A stretch of 64,000 nucleotides of DNA from Halicephalobus mephisto (taxonomy: Eukaryota > Nematoda > Chromadorea > Rhabditida > Panagrolaimidae), in NCBI GenBank assembly GCA_009193035.1, contig SWDT01000001.1, forward strand, positions 558,001 to 622,000, given 5' to 3'. A model generated the notes under the pieces. It saw nothing but the letters and a program-made list of their open reading frames with translations, did no database searches and was not told the DNA's origin. Positions 48,587 through 61,751 of the stretch are shown piece by piece. A program made the position numbers and the translations under genes. The first letter of the stretch is position 1; each line of letters starts with the position of its first letter.

Positions 48587-51502
48587 TAAATTGATTTCCT
48601 CATTGAACTAGTGTATCAGCGGAAGATACCCTGATGAATTCTAGTTCTCTATTGTAATATATTGTTGAAGTAAAATTTCAGAAGCATTCTTTAAGAATTC
48701 AGATTCGATTACTGCACTTGAAAAACTTTGATTGGTAAACTAAAATAGCAGTAGTAACTTACAATTTAAAACCTACTCCACAGAATCCAGTTTTATAGTT
48801 CATGTAATCATCGTACCAAGTTCTATTATAGATTTTTCTAACTGTCCAGTAGTCGGAAACAATGATATCATGGTTTTCATGTTGCCCAAGTTTGAACCCA
48901 CTTCCCTCAAGATTGGCAACCTCTTGAATTCTTGGCCAGATAAGATCTTTACAATTGTTAACCAAAGTAAATTTGATGACAAAAGAAGTCTGGGTTGCCA
49001 CAAGATTAATACAATGGTATGTATTTTAATTACCAAACTGTAATAAAATTTACTGGATTAATAAATTAATTAAAACAGAACGTTTGCCCAATGAAAAGAT
49101 GTGAAAAGTTGTTTATTTATACATTTAGATATTAACAGTTCCATTTTTACAAATATAGTCTTAATATTTGTTTTTGATTTAATAAATGATTTAGTAATGA
49201 CGGACATGTAGAATTGATAGTTAAAAAACGAACGATAATTGCTGAATTAGAACTTCAAAAAGTAGTTTTTAATTTGAAGAGCAAGTTAGATATAAAACGC
49301 TCAAATTTACTTATTAGAAGTTTACAACTGTTTTATTTTCAGCATTGCCTTCATATTCTGTTTTAAAAAATGTAGCCATCTTTTTATTATACATTTTACA
49401 AAGCAGAGTTGATTTTTTATTGAAATTGTAGATCGAGCAATTTCAGTGATTACTACATTATCTATTCGTATTTAAAGTTGATAGTTGTTGATTTATTCTT
49501 AAAGTTTACCTTTGTTTAAAATTATAATTCAAACTTGATAAGTTTAATGAATCATGAAAAGGTAGTGTACTAACAATAAGTCTTGATTATATCTGAGATA
49601 TGGATGATTAACTATTCGACTATTCACATTTAATCGTCATAATGTTTGCTTATTCATATTCTTAGTTATCTGTAATAATCTTGGTCCAGCTTTTATAAAA
49701 GGTCGATTTTCATTCTGAGAGAGCTAAAATTTACATTATGAGAATCTAACTATTATCTGTTTGCTGTCAAGAAATTGAAAATATCTCTTTCCATATCAGA
49801 TTTCATTCTTAAGTCATCCATTCTTTTATCTATAAATGTCGGCTTTTAACAACAATGAAATTATGTAAATAAGTCACATATGCATAGTTCATTTGCAATG
49901 ATATATGTTATACTTTTTATAATAAGCATTTTCAATCACATTTGTAAATAAAAATTACAAATACATAGGATCCTGAAAATTCTAGTTTTGCATACAGAAA
50001 TATTGCAAGTTAATTATGATGGAAAAAACGAAGTTATAGGTCGAAAGTCAATTTTATGAGTTATTTACTCTTTAAAATGTGAGTCAAATTTCTTCATATC
50101 GTTGTACACCGAAGGGCGTTCCTTAATTGAAGTTTCGGTAGTTTAAAAGACCCATTTCAACTAGTATGAATATTTATAAGCTCCCACTTGATAGTCTTAT
50201 TTTGCTTTTTTGCTTTCACGTACAATTAGGATAAAAGAGAACTGTGACTGGACCGTGATCATTAGTTGAACAGTTTGGAGTATCAGACAGTACCTGTAGT
50301 TCTATGTAGGTCAGTTATAAGTTAAATTCTGTCCTACTTATAACATTATCAGCGAAATAAACCAATAGAACAACGGAATCCATCATTTTTTTATTTAGGT
50401 ATCTAATTTAACTTAGTATTTTATATTGTTCTTTCAAATCCGAACAATAAGGGGACTTGGTGATTACTGTTTCTAACGAATTACTAGATGATGATTTGAT
50501 CCAGATGGTACATTACTTAAATAGAAATTGTGTTGCATTAGAAGTTAGAATTGATACAAACAACTGCTTAGTATATTATTTAATAGAATTGCACTTGTTT
50601 ATTCTAATAAACACATCACTATTTTCCTGGTTCCCTCAACAAATAGATTTTCTGAATAGATTATAAAGTAATTTTCGAATTAAATGTCTGTGTCGAACTT
50701 GATTTCTCTAGAATATTATTTATTGCCGAAATTAGTGTACAACAAAACACAATAAACGACAAAAATTATAGAAGGGCTCTGAAATATCAAAGATCAGACT
50801 GAAATATTGATGAAGATAATAGTATTTGTTAATTCAATAGAATAATATTCTACTTCAAATGATTTTTTTTATCTCTTGATAAACTCTATTGTAACTTTAG
50901 TATTATCTTATTCACTTTTATAATACTAACAACAAAAAATATAACATATTTTATGCACAATAAGTCTTAACATTTACTTTCACTCTCCTAATTAGCTTCA
51001 TCGAAGAGTTCCCTTTTGGGATACTGTAAAGATCATTCCCTACTTTGCAGTCTTTGCTTGAAAATATATCCCATGAGTGGATTTCTACGAATTCTGAGAA
51101 TCCATTTCATATCTTTTGTTTTTTCTCAGACCAAGCCAATAACTTCTCGTTTATTCGTTGGATTTTATTTTACCAAAGGCGACATTCACATCAAAAAAAA
51201 CAATTGAAATCCAATTGCTTCTGTGTCTCGTTGTCCCAATTCTTCGAAAACTTGTGTTTACCTTTCTGTGCTATTTCTGCAGATTTAATTGACACTCTTG
51301 TAGGGGGCACCCGTCGACTTCCTTAGGCGTGCCAATTATTTTTACCATTCCTTGCTCCTAAAAGCTATTAAAAACAGCTTCTTCGTTTTTTTCCTGTCAT
51401 GTTCCTGGCAGCACGTCAAGCTTGTCCTTGAAACTGCTCCAGCCAATATTGTAGTCATCTAATACATTTTTCGTCTTCTCGTTAAAGTATTCAGTTATAC
51501 TT
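48587..51502. other. AT-rich intergenic region with a thaumatin-like fragment
   Basis: Apart from the thaumatin-like remnant at 48759-49036, I see no gene. Frames near 50457 and 51016-51326 do not start or splice convincingly. Confidence 0.5.
48759..49036 (-). pseudogene. Thaumatin-like (THN/PR-5) gene fragment
   Basis: One frame reads VIKFTLVNNCKDLIWPRIQ, then GSGFKLGQHENHDIIVSDYWTVRKIYNRTW split by ordinary residues, then KTGFCGVG. This is the N-terminal third of a nematode thaumatin-like protein: 'F-T-x-x-N-N-C-x-x-x-I-W-P', 'GxF-x-L-x-x-x-x-x-x-x-I-x-V-x-D-x-W' and a start on the disulfide region. The leader is in another frame (VIKIHTIVLIL), one base out of register with VATQTSF, and no ATG opens the thaumatin frame. 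I find no downstream exon for the missing two thirds. The family acts in innate defence. Most likely a truncated, frameshifted copy. Confidence 0.6.
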
Positions 51503-52261
51503 ATGTGGCTTGTAGTGTTCTGTTTTGTTTGCCCTGCGGCTTTTTTCTCAATTTGTGGGTTATTGGCTTGGCTCAGGATGTGGCATCTCCAGAAAAGGTA
51601 TGATCGATTTCGTCTGTCATTACAGTACTAGATTCGATTTTAGACGGGAATCGAAATTGTTCAGGCATCTAGAAACCCAAACGAACCAGAAAATAGAGTT
51701 GGTTTTATTTTTAACTTCGATGGCAAATTAGATAAGACTTTTTTTCATTCTAGAAGACATCTCCAATGCAACAATGCCCCCAGAGCTTCTATCATCGTGA
51801 CTCGTCGACCAGATATCATCGAAGAGCAATTTGAAAGTGAGTCACTTGCATCTAGTCCCAAATTATGATTTCATCATCAATTAACCAATAGTTTTTCAAC
51901 GACTTTCCTAAAAAAACAAATTTCACTCAGGTACAACTTTATTAGTCGTCTGATTGCTTAATTCTAAATCAACAGTATTCTGCCTAATTTGTTTGACAGA
52001 AATCCCAAAACCAAAATGTTTCTTAAAAGGCGGTCCCAAAAATTGGTGCCAAAATTCGGCTTTTGCATTTATTTTGGATTTCTCAAAGCATAAAAGGAAC
52101 CAATTCTCTTTCTGGACTACGTATTTTGGTCTATTTTATTTGCTTGTCACGTCCTGGAATTGTGTTTGGGATTATTCAGGTTACCGCAACAAAGTCGATG
52201 GTAGGTCATTTTTTCATTTTTTTTCACTTGATGGGAATTTTCTGTTTTAGGATATCCATAA
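51503..52261 (+). CDS. Small single-pass membrane protein ORF, overlapping the EF-hand ORF
   Basis: Exons 51503-51597, 51754-51836, 52180-52200 and 52251-52261 join to a 69-residue protein. It opens MWLVVFCFVCPAAFFSICG, a signal-anchor helix, followed by LRMWHLQKR and a basic then acidic tail (SIIVTRRPDIIEEQFES, YRNKVDGYP). All four junctions keep one frame with good GT...AG signals. Its stop codon lies 14 nt after the first base of the EF-hand start, in the +1 frame of the same exons. I do not recognise the family. It could be a true small membrane protein, an uORF, or the N-terminal part of a mis-modelled gene. Confidence 0.5.
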
Positions 52262-53231
52262 ATCGAGTCATTTTCATCCGAAGAAGGAATATTCACGTCC
52301 TCCCATTCCATCAAAACCCAAACCTAAGAGCAATGCCAATACTGTTGAGGGTTTGTTTGGATTTTTTGACTTTATTTACTTTTTAAACTAAAAGTTTGGG
52401 ATTAGTAATCCGAATAGAATGAAAACCGGAAAACGAATCCCACTCAAGCGTGATGAATCTGAGATTTTAACCTTTGAAAGTTAACTGCATAAAATGCATG
52501 GTCTTCAACCTCGTTCTGGTCCAATTTAATAACATTTGCTCTGAAGCCAAAAGTAGAAAAGTCGAAAATTTAATAATTTTGTTTTCTGCATTGAATCTCG
52601 GGCTCATCCGGTTCTATTTTAAAATTCGGTCCATAAGCTGTTTTATCTTCTGCCATTCCCAAGAGGGAATTTTTAAAGATTCCAATGCAATCAAGGTAGA
52701 TGATTTTACAGAGTACAAAAAAGCCTTCATGTTCTTTGACGCCAACAACGATGGCTACATTACTGTAGAAGAACTTGAAAAAGCAATGAATAAATGTGGG
52801 GTTTTCCCGTCAAAACTCGAAATCCGTTTAATCATGTCCCAAGGGGATGTAGATAGTAAGTTTAGAACGACTATTTCGAATTAAAAGTTATATGATTTAT
52901 TTCACAGAGAATGGAGTCATCACATTTGACGAGTTTGTTCAACTTATGCGGAATCAAGATTCAACCAGAACGAAATACAGCACGGAGCAGCTGTACGAGC
53001 AGTTTCAACTTTTCGACAAGGATAAGGATGGATTTATCGAAAGAAACGAAATGATTGACATTGTCCGAGAACTCCAACTCGGACGGTTCTTCCCTATAAG
53101 TGTCATCGATCAGCTGTTCCGAGAAGCTGATGTCGATGGGGATGGTAGAATTTCGTTTCAAGGTAACTCCATGAAATTCAAATGCATACCTAATAGATCG
53201 ACTTTTAGAGTTCACAATGGCTGTCAATTGA
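52198..53231 (+). CDS. Calmodulin-like EF-hand protein
   Basis: The ATG is the last codon of the 52180-52200 exon. Further exons are 52251-52350, 52679-52855, 52908-53162 and 53209-53231, giving 185 residues. A Pro/Lys-rich head (MDIHKSSHFHPKKEYSRPP) precedes four EF-hands. Loop 1 (DANNDGYITVEE), loop 3 (DKDKDGFIERNE) and loop 4 (DVDGDGRISFQE) look competent to bind calcium. Loop 2 (GDVDKNGVITFDE) is a weaker match. The end is EFTMAVN. Phase agreement NTVE|DSNAIK links the head exon to the EF-hand exon, although that acceptor is an atypical TTTTAAAG. Spacing fits a divergent calmodulin or calmodulin-like sensor. It lies tail-to-tail with the neuropeptide gene, 114 bp away. Confidence 0.85.
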
Positions 53232-53345
53232 CTGAAACACATCGAGAACCACTCTCTGCATATAGATCACTTTATTATTTTTTAAGGCACCGTACTTGCA
53301 AGAATAGCGGATTTTTAAAGCTTTGAAAATAAAAGGACAAAACCG

Positions 53346-53687
53346 TTATCCAAATCTTGGTCGGGTGAGGGAATCCATCTGGGATAAAATTTCATTAAAA
53401 GAAAACTCGTCGGAATGGTGGTGTCGTCGACTGAAATTGATAATTAGCTAAGGTCAAGAATGAAATTATCTACCGTTTATGTCGGCTCGTATACGGTCGT
53501 TTCCACGCCCTGAGGGTATTGACATGGAATTTAGAGAGTTTACTTCCTTTCCGAACCATGTACCTAAAAATCAAATCTAATAAATTATAACAAATTAAAG
53601 GACCTACTTCCTACGCCTTGATTCTGCTACTGTAACTAGTAGTAATAAAACTGTAAATACAGCTAGATAATACTTGAATTTCGTCAT
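53346..53687 (-). CDS. RFamide neuropeptide precursor, FLP-33-like
   Basis: Three small exons (53608-53687, 53474-53563, 53346-53430) with GTAGGT...TTTTAG and GTAGAT...TTTCAG introns give 84 residues. A signal peptide (MTKFKYYLAVFTVLLLLVTV, cleavage near AES) is followed by a basic propeptide with a KRRR processing site created across exons 2 and 3. The C-terminal peptide begins HHHSDEFSF and ends ILSQMDSLTRPRFG, with no residue after the Gly that would be converted to the amide. The pattern '(L)xx(M/I)Dx(L/I)x(R/K)PRFG' fits C. elegans FLP-33 (LRTIDGIQKPRFG) from memory. Each exon is too short to stand out in single-frame ORF calling. Expected in dense-core vesicles of neurons. Confidence 0.75.
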
Positions 53688-54351
53688 TTAATAATTCTCA
53701 TAAAAAACACCTCAAATCAAAAGTATCCAAGATTATTCACATCGAATATGCACAGAACACCTCGGCTTTACTAAAAATCAGAAGCCGAAACTATGCGGAA
53801 AATCGAATTATCCACAGGAGGTGGATCGCCTTGGTCTTGCTGGAGGCAGTCAGAACTTATCTTTATAGAGAGCAAAAGTGACTAATGGAGTTTCGCGCAG
53901 ATGCTTCTTTTGCACGATGACGCAGATGCGGCTTTGAACAACGCCCAAAATTAAGAAATATCAATTCCTGAAAAATTCATTATTAATTACGTAGGCATTT
54001 CGTAAAACGGGTCGTAGAGAAAATATTTGCAAGATTACTCATCAAGCAATCTCAAGTTCCTGTCCATTGTAGAAAACTGACCAAAGTTAATGACGTGACT
54101 CGTTCACGAAACTAGATGAATGGAACAAACCAAAAGTGTCTCTTTTGCAGCGATCGAAGATGGATCCAGTTCTAGCCCCTAAATTTTTCGATCAGAAACA
54201 AACTACTTTGACAGGGAAATGAATGGTTTGCTTAACGATGTGAAGCACAACAATTGACATTATATTCGATTCTAGCAACAAAGAGAATTGTGAGAATTTA
54301 TGTCATTGCTTCTCGCAAAATAAAATATTAAAAAAGTTAATAATTCTCATT
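53688..54351. other. Intergenic: FLP promoter and homeobox 3' flank
   Basis: No exon recognised. The part 53700-53900 is GC-richer than its surroundings and probably holds the promoter and 5' untranslated region of the neuropeptide gene. Confidence 0.5.
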
Positions 54352-56427
<2,076 letters not shown>

Positions 56428-56529
56428 ATGGATCCAGCGGCTCTCTATCTCTCTGGTATGTTTATTTTCTACCGGATTCCTTAGAACACTTCCATTATTT
56501 CAGATGAAACCTCATCGTCAATTTTTTAA
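56428..56529 (+). pseudogene. Possible gene-start fragment, 17 codons
   Basis: ATG at 56428 opens MDPAALYLS, followed by a good GTATGT...TTTCAG intron (56456-56503) and DETSSSIF before a stop. The combination of a promoter-like GC island, an ATG and a clean intron looks like the 5' end of a gene whose body is gone. It could also be chance. Confidence 0.2.
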
Positions 56530-58033
56530 AGACATTCTTCGTTAAAATTCCTACTGAAACCAAGTGCAATCTGTCATTCAAGAATTCACAGGTCTCTGTA
56601 ATGAATAAGAATAGAGATATATTCAAATCCTTGATTGTATAATTAGAAACATCATTTAACAAACTACTTTTCATTTCTTCATTCATGGTTATCAAAAATA
56701 AATTTTTCTAATTTTTTGTTGGTATTATTTGATTTGTATCACAATAATCATTTAAAAAATGAAATTTCAAATACAAATATGGAAAACATCACAGAAAATA
56801 AAAATCGATCATCTCTGAGAGCATGTGACTATTGTAATGTATCTGATTATTAGCACGAATGATTGCTTTTACAATATTATAATTGTTTTTTATTTGTTTT
56901 TTTCTCGCTGATTTACTTATTTCGTGTGAAATTCTTTCAACATTTTGGTCTTCAGAATGTACTTCTTAAAGAAAATCCATTATGAATCTTCAGAAAATAT
57001 TTTTGACTTTGGGAATTAAATTTCCTATTTTTGAGATTTACAATAAAAATTATCTTTTTAGTTAATCATACTGCTGATTGCATCCAATCTTTTATAAAAA
57101 AGGCTTTGTTTTTCGTTATATTTTTGTTTGATAAATGTTATGTCTTTACTTAACAATAAGACACAATACAAAATAGAAATATTATTAATATCAGAGCTAC
57201 ACCCGGGGAGGACTCCCGATACACCAGTGTTCCCTGTTGTACTTCTCAGTGGAGAGAAGGGACCGTTAAGTCTTCGGTGTTCTGAATATCTCCGGTCATG
57301 GAGACTATGCGTCCACAACAATAAATTGTCTAAATTGCTGTTTAAAAAATGTTTGGAACTAGTACTGTCAGATCAAAGAGAGAAATTAGGTTTATGATAT
57401 TAAAAGTTTTCTGTTAAATCGAACCTGAAGAACTTCACTTTGCTTGAAGGAATCATGACAATGTGATTCTCTTGATGTTTGTATTATGTCTGTTTAAAAA
57501 AGTAAATATTGATCAGTTTTAATTTGATTTATTTTATGAAATTTGGTTTGAATTCAGCTACTTTCTCAAGCAAAATTATTGTAATTTTGTCGAAGTGATA
57601 TTTTGAACTAAACTGTATATTCCTTTGAATTTCAAAAGATTGTACATTTTGGACTTTAGGGAGCAAATCAAAACTAATAGATCGATACTTGTTCTTCAAG
57701 CAAAGAGAATACACAAAAGATGAAGAGGATTGTACTGCCATGAGTTGAATCTGGTATTTGTCCTCTTGTTGATTCCTTCGAGCAAGTCAGAGTCTAAAAT
57801 GTGTCAACATCAGAATTTGATTGTTTATACCAATCCGGAATTGTCGGCTTTAATTCCTCTAAAGCATATAAAGTTAAAACACTTTACAAAAAAATAAAAC
57901 ACCGAAAATTAAAGTTTCTAATGAATTCGGATCTTCCGCGGCTCAATTCAATCCGATAAAGTCAGACCAAGTGCTCGGTTAAATGAGTACTTAAGATTGT
58001 CCGTGTTTTTTCCTCTCTAGTTGTCAATGACGG
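56530..58033. other. AT-rich region with one GC-rich structured island
   Basis: Except for the island at 57195-57315, listed separately, nothing stands out. Reading frames here change strand and have no splice context. Confidence 0.5.
57195..57315 (+). ncRNA. Candidate structured non-coding RNA
   Basis: A GC-rich island in AT-rich DNA folds by eye into nested helices. CGGGGAG/CTCCCG (57204-57210 with 57213-57218) has a bulged base and a tight 2-nt loop. CTTCTC/GAGAAG (57242-57247 with 57254-57259) is a second hairpin. TCTCC/GGAGA (57289-57293 with 57300-57304) is a third. GATACACC (57218-57225) can pair with GGTGT (57276-57280) and TATC (57287-57290), enclosing the second hairpin. It is not a tRNA, 5S, U1, U2, U4, U5 or U6 that I recognise. 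The strand is arbitrary, since both would fold. Confidence 0.35.
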
Positions 58034-58687
58034 CTAATCATCAGCGATATATATCTTCGCCAAAGGTGTAAATTGGTCATATGTGATATTTCCAGTAGAT
58101 TGTAAAGAAAGTTCATCATTAATTATATCATCTTCCTGACTAGCTTCTAAGATAATCGACAACTTGTCGAAACGAAGAGGAAATCCCTGAAAACATCAAA
58201 GTGATTACAACAAAAACATTAAAATAGTAAAAACAAACATACTTTGCGGAAGAACATTTCCACTCTTTGACAAGTGTTGTACTAGTTTTCATAATCACAA
58301 CCATTTTCAACACCAATTGTAGAGTTCTTTCACACCCATTTTTGAAGTAGTCATCAGTAGTTGACGAATTGTCATTTTGAAGTAGTTCATTGGTAAAATA
58401 TGTCAGACAACAATTCGTTATTCATGACTTTTTCAATTATCTTAAAAACGAAAAATTACAGTTATCTATAATGCTTCGCAAAGCACAAATAATCATTAAC
58501 AAAAAACATATTTGTGTTCAAAGATCTCTAAAGTTTTTCAACGAAATTTATATATTGTCAACAGCTTTGTGAAGGTACTTAAAAAAGAAAAGTTAATTGA
58601 AGATCTCAAAAATAGAGAAACTTACTTGCTGAGTTCAAAAGTCGCTTCAGGGAAGTCATAATATAAAACATCTTTCAGAATATTTAT
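58034..58687 (-). pseudogene. Decayed second copy of the orphan acidic gene at 3115-4012
   Basis: The exon order matches the functional copy. The first exon reads ILKDVLYYDFPEATFEL against ILEDVSYYGYPDTLFDL, but its ATG is ATA. The next piece has KVMNNELLSDI against AMNNVLRNISR. A third has NDNSSTTDDYFKNGCE against ENNGQPTDDGLLAHGYEE, followed by a frameshift and an in-frame TAG before FFRK. The last exon begins GFPLRFDKLSIILEASQED against SSPLRFDKLSVISEASLDD after the same kind of intron, then runs open to a stop at 58034 in a different, shorter tail. Start loss, frameshift and internal stop together indicate a pseudogene. Confidence 0.75.
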
Positions 58688-59883
58688 TGTAAACTCATAA
58701 ACGCGGAACTAATCCTAGGGAACAAAAACAACGAATCGCAAAAGTAGAAGAAAACAACGATGAATAATGGATGAAACACATTAGTTATAACAATGTGGAA
58801 GTAATTATCCGTCTTAAGAAATGCATACATTACCGTAATTCCATCCTCTCAGAAAACATTCACAATCACGTTTTTGACTATATTTTTAAAGTATTTTATT
58901 AATTTTTTATTTGGAATTCTACTTTTTTGAATTATTCTGAAATTCGCTAAGTAACAATAACATACAATTTTAAAAAAGTGATTTAATGTTTGTCAATAGT
59001 TGTGCTGTTGACATGAGTGATTGTAAAAATATAAGTTTCAATTGATTAATCGTTGAAATAAAGAATCTATTATAAAAATTGTCCTTTTTGTTATTAGAAA
59101 TGCATTCATCGTAAGATGTACTTCCCGTGGAAAAATATTTCATCAACTTAGTTTTATTAAAAAATTCAGACTATATCAAAAATCATGTTATTGATAATGT
59201 TACTCAAAGTAAAAACTTGATGAAAGTGCAAAATTTCATATATCACAGAATAAAAAAATTCAAATATTTTTTTTCAAATAGTTGCAGTCTACATTTTTAT
59301 TTTTGAAGATTCTTTTTTAAATTAAGTTATTTATTTTAAAAATTCATCTTCATATTTAAATGTTTTTATTAATAATACTTTTCTGGTTATTTTTATGAGA
59401 ATGATGAAAAAATGAAGAGATAACTCAGATTTGCTGAAATATCTTACTTTAGAAAAGTATTTAACAAAATTGGATTACAGATTCTGAATCCACTTTTCAA
59501 GAATTTACATTTCATATATTATTGTTATCGCAGTCGAAGATCGCATTGGTAAATGGAAATGAATATGATTCAGCAGCACGAAAAGGAATAAATTGCTCTC
59601 AATGTTTCATAACTCGTGATTTTGCTTTGTCTTTGAATTTTCCATATAATGACGTGCTGCTTAATCATCTTAATGCTTTGTAACTCATATATTTATATCG
59701 TTTATCGAGCATTGGTTTAATTATCCAACTTTGAAGTAAAAGAAATAAAGAATTTTTGGACGTAACTATGTTTATAATGGATATTAAAGATTTTATGGGA
59801 CTAAAGTAACTTCTTCTGTAAGAAACGCGTTTCTATAGAAACCAGTAAAGCCGAAAATTTTTACAAAAAACTCCGAACTAAAT
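58688..59883. other. Intergenic: pseudogene 5' flank and DYNC2LI1 promoter
   Basis: The segment about 58740-58860 resembles the flank upstream of the functional orphan gene (about 4060-4170). The rest is AT-rich. The X-box at 59829-59842 belongs to the DYNC2LI1 promoter. Confidence 0.5.
59829..59842 (+). promoter_or_regulatory. Perfect X-box (RFX/DAF-19 site) upstream of DYNC2LI1
   Basis: GTTTCTATAGAAAC is a perfect palindrome and matches the X-box consensus RYYNYYWWRRNRAC at 14 of 14 positions. It lies 42 nt before the DYNC2LI1 start codon, the usual distance for RFX-driven ciliary genes in nematodes. The C. elegans ortholog, xbx-1, was named for its X-box regulation. Confidence 0.85.
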
Positions 59884-61146
59884 ATGCCGGATATTTTTGA
59901 ATTATCCCGTCAGAAACTTCATGAAAAAGATGCTAATCGTCATTCTGGACTCAATGACGATGAAAGTATGAATTTTCTAATATTTTTTGTTTAAAAATTA
60001 ATCGATTTTTAGATGATAGATCCATGGGAGCTGACCAAAATGAATCCACAATTATTATTTGTGGGAACCAGCAATGTGGTAAAACTACTTTAATTTGTCG
60101 ATTTCTTGAAAAACCCGTAGAAAATTCAAAAACAATTGGATTGGAGTACAACTTCTTGACCAGAATGAAGAATAATGTAATTTACTTTGTACTTAATTTT
60201 GCCTAATAACTATTTCAGAACAAAGAGGTCTGTTCTATCTGGGAAGTTGGTGGAGGAGTGAAAATGGCTCCACTTGTCAGAATTCCTCTGACAGCAAAGT
60301 CCATCGAGTCTTCTGCAATCTGCATCTTTGTTGACCTGTCAAGTCCTTCAGACATCGCTGACGTCTTGTTGCAAACGGTTCATGCTCTTCAAGAACAAAT
60401 AGAGACCATCATGAAGGAAATTAACCAAGCTGATCACGAAAGATACGACAAGATTCTGAATAAAATAAAGAATTTCACCAATCACAAAGACGCTCATGTT
60501 ATTTCTCCGTTCGTTATTCCAGTCACTATCATGGTTGCTCATTATGATCAGTTCCAGAATTACGAAACAGAGAAAAAGAAAACGCTGTACAAGTTTTTGA
60601 GGTTCTTTGCTCATATCCATGGAGCCACAATACTGGTATTATTTCATTGATGAAATTGCTCTATTACTGTAATTACTCTATTACTGTAATTTTCAGGCTT
60701 TTGGTCCTTCAGTGGAAGGTCTAATTTCAAAATGTAAAGCTCTCCTTTCTCATTACGGTTTCCGAGATGGACGTCCAAATCTCCAACAGAACACAGACGT
60801 GATGAAACCCTTAATTGTCCTCGCTGGATCAGATTCGCTAGAATCGATTGGAACTATGAGTGGAGTCGTGAATCCTCCCACCACTTACAAAGAAGCCCTC
60901 AGGCAATGGAAAGAAGCGATCGAAGAACATTTCCCTCAAGAGGTTTGATTTTTAATAGAAATTATTTTGATCAGATCCTCATTAATCATTCAGGATAAAT
61001 CGAAAAAGAAATCTGTCAATGCCACGAGTGACAAGCAATTTGCCGAATACGAAATTGATACAACTGTTGAACAGCGCAAAAGAGAACTTGAACTTTTTAT
61101 TCGGGAAAGAAAAAATCGAAAAGCTCTGGATGAAAAAAATTCATAA
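59884..61146 (+). CDS. DYNC2LI1: Cytoplasmic dynein-2 light intermediate chain (DYNC2LI1)
   Basis: Five exons (59884-59965, 60013-60176, 60219-60635, 60697-60942, 60994-61146) give 353 residues, close to the human 351. The start MPDIFELSRQKL is followed by a Ras-like P-loop IIICGNQQCGKTTL, GLEYNFLTR, WEVGGGVKMAPLVRIPLT, FVDLSSPSDIADVL, PFVIPVTIMVAHYDQF, FLRFFAHIHGATIL, and a coiled tail rich in Glu/Lys (EQRKRELELFIRERKNRK). These match the dynein-2 LIC, which stabilises the retrograde IFT motor in cilia. The P-loop Lys-Thr is kept. Introns are about 40-60 nt and the X-box upstream supports ciliary expression. The C. elegans ortholog is xbx-1. Confidence 0.95.
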
Positions 61147-61751
61147 TTTTTATTTTTTAGTAAGAATAAAGTTTAAAGTGATAATAATGCTGTTTCGCCA
61201 AGCTCATATTTCTAGTACAATTATTTTTCCTTTGTACTATAGTTGTTTTAAACTATTTTTTCTGAAATGCTGTTAACATTTGGACTGACAGTCGTGTTTT
61301 TAGCCATATGGCAAATTAGACGATCGAAAATAGCTCAAAGAAAAGATTGAATATCCAGCACCTTGAACGAGACGTCCGTCATCGACACATTTAGACTGCC
61401 GCTGACCACTTCGACCGGGTTTGTTTAAAACAATTGGTCAACTTTAACTTATTTCTCTCTATTTAAAATTCGACTAATTTTATTAAATTTTAAAAATTAA
61501 TTCTTAAAAACGTTTATTTTTAATTTTTTTTCAAACCTTCGAAATTCAAAGACTGTAAAATGATATTCCGCGATTTTGACGTTTTTTATTTGACTATTTT
61601 TTGGTACACGTAAAAAAACCAATAGAATTGACTAATTTTCTTTTGACTCTTTTAACTTTCCCAAGTCCCGTCGTGTTATTTCTCTAACAAAAAACTCAAA
61701 CCGAAGCTCTACCATTCAGCTTTCAACGAGATCAGTTGTAAAAACATCAGC
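61147..61751. other. Intergenic
   Basis: Short AT-rich spacer between two plus-strand genes, too long for a typical operon gap. No feature recognised. Confidence 0.6.

Noticed and set aside
50457..50666. 69-codon plus-strand frame
   Set aside because: TTG start, AT-driven composition, isolated.
52180..52195. GTTACC/GCAAC as an X-box
   Set aside because: It lies inside an exon and lacks the AT centre and spacing of the consensus.
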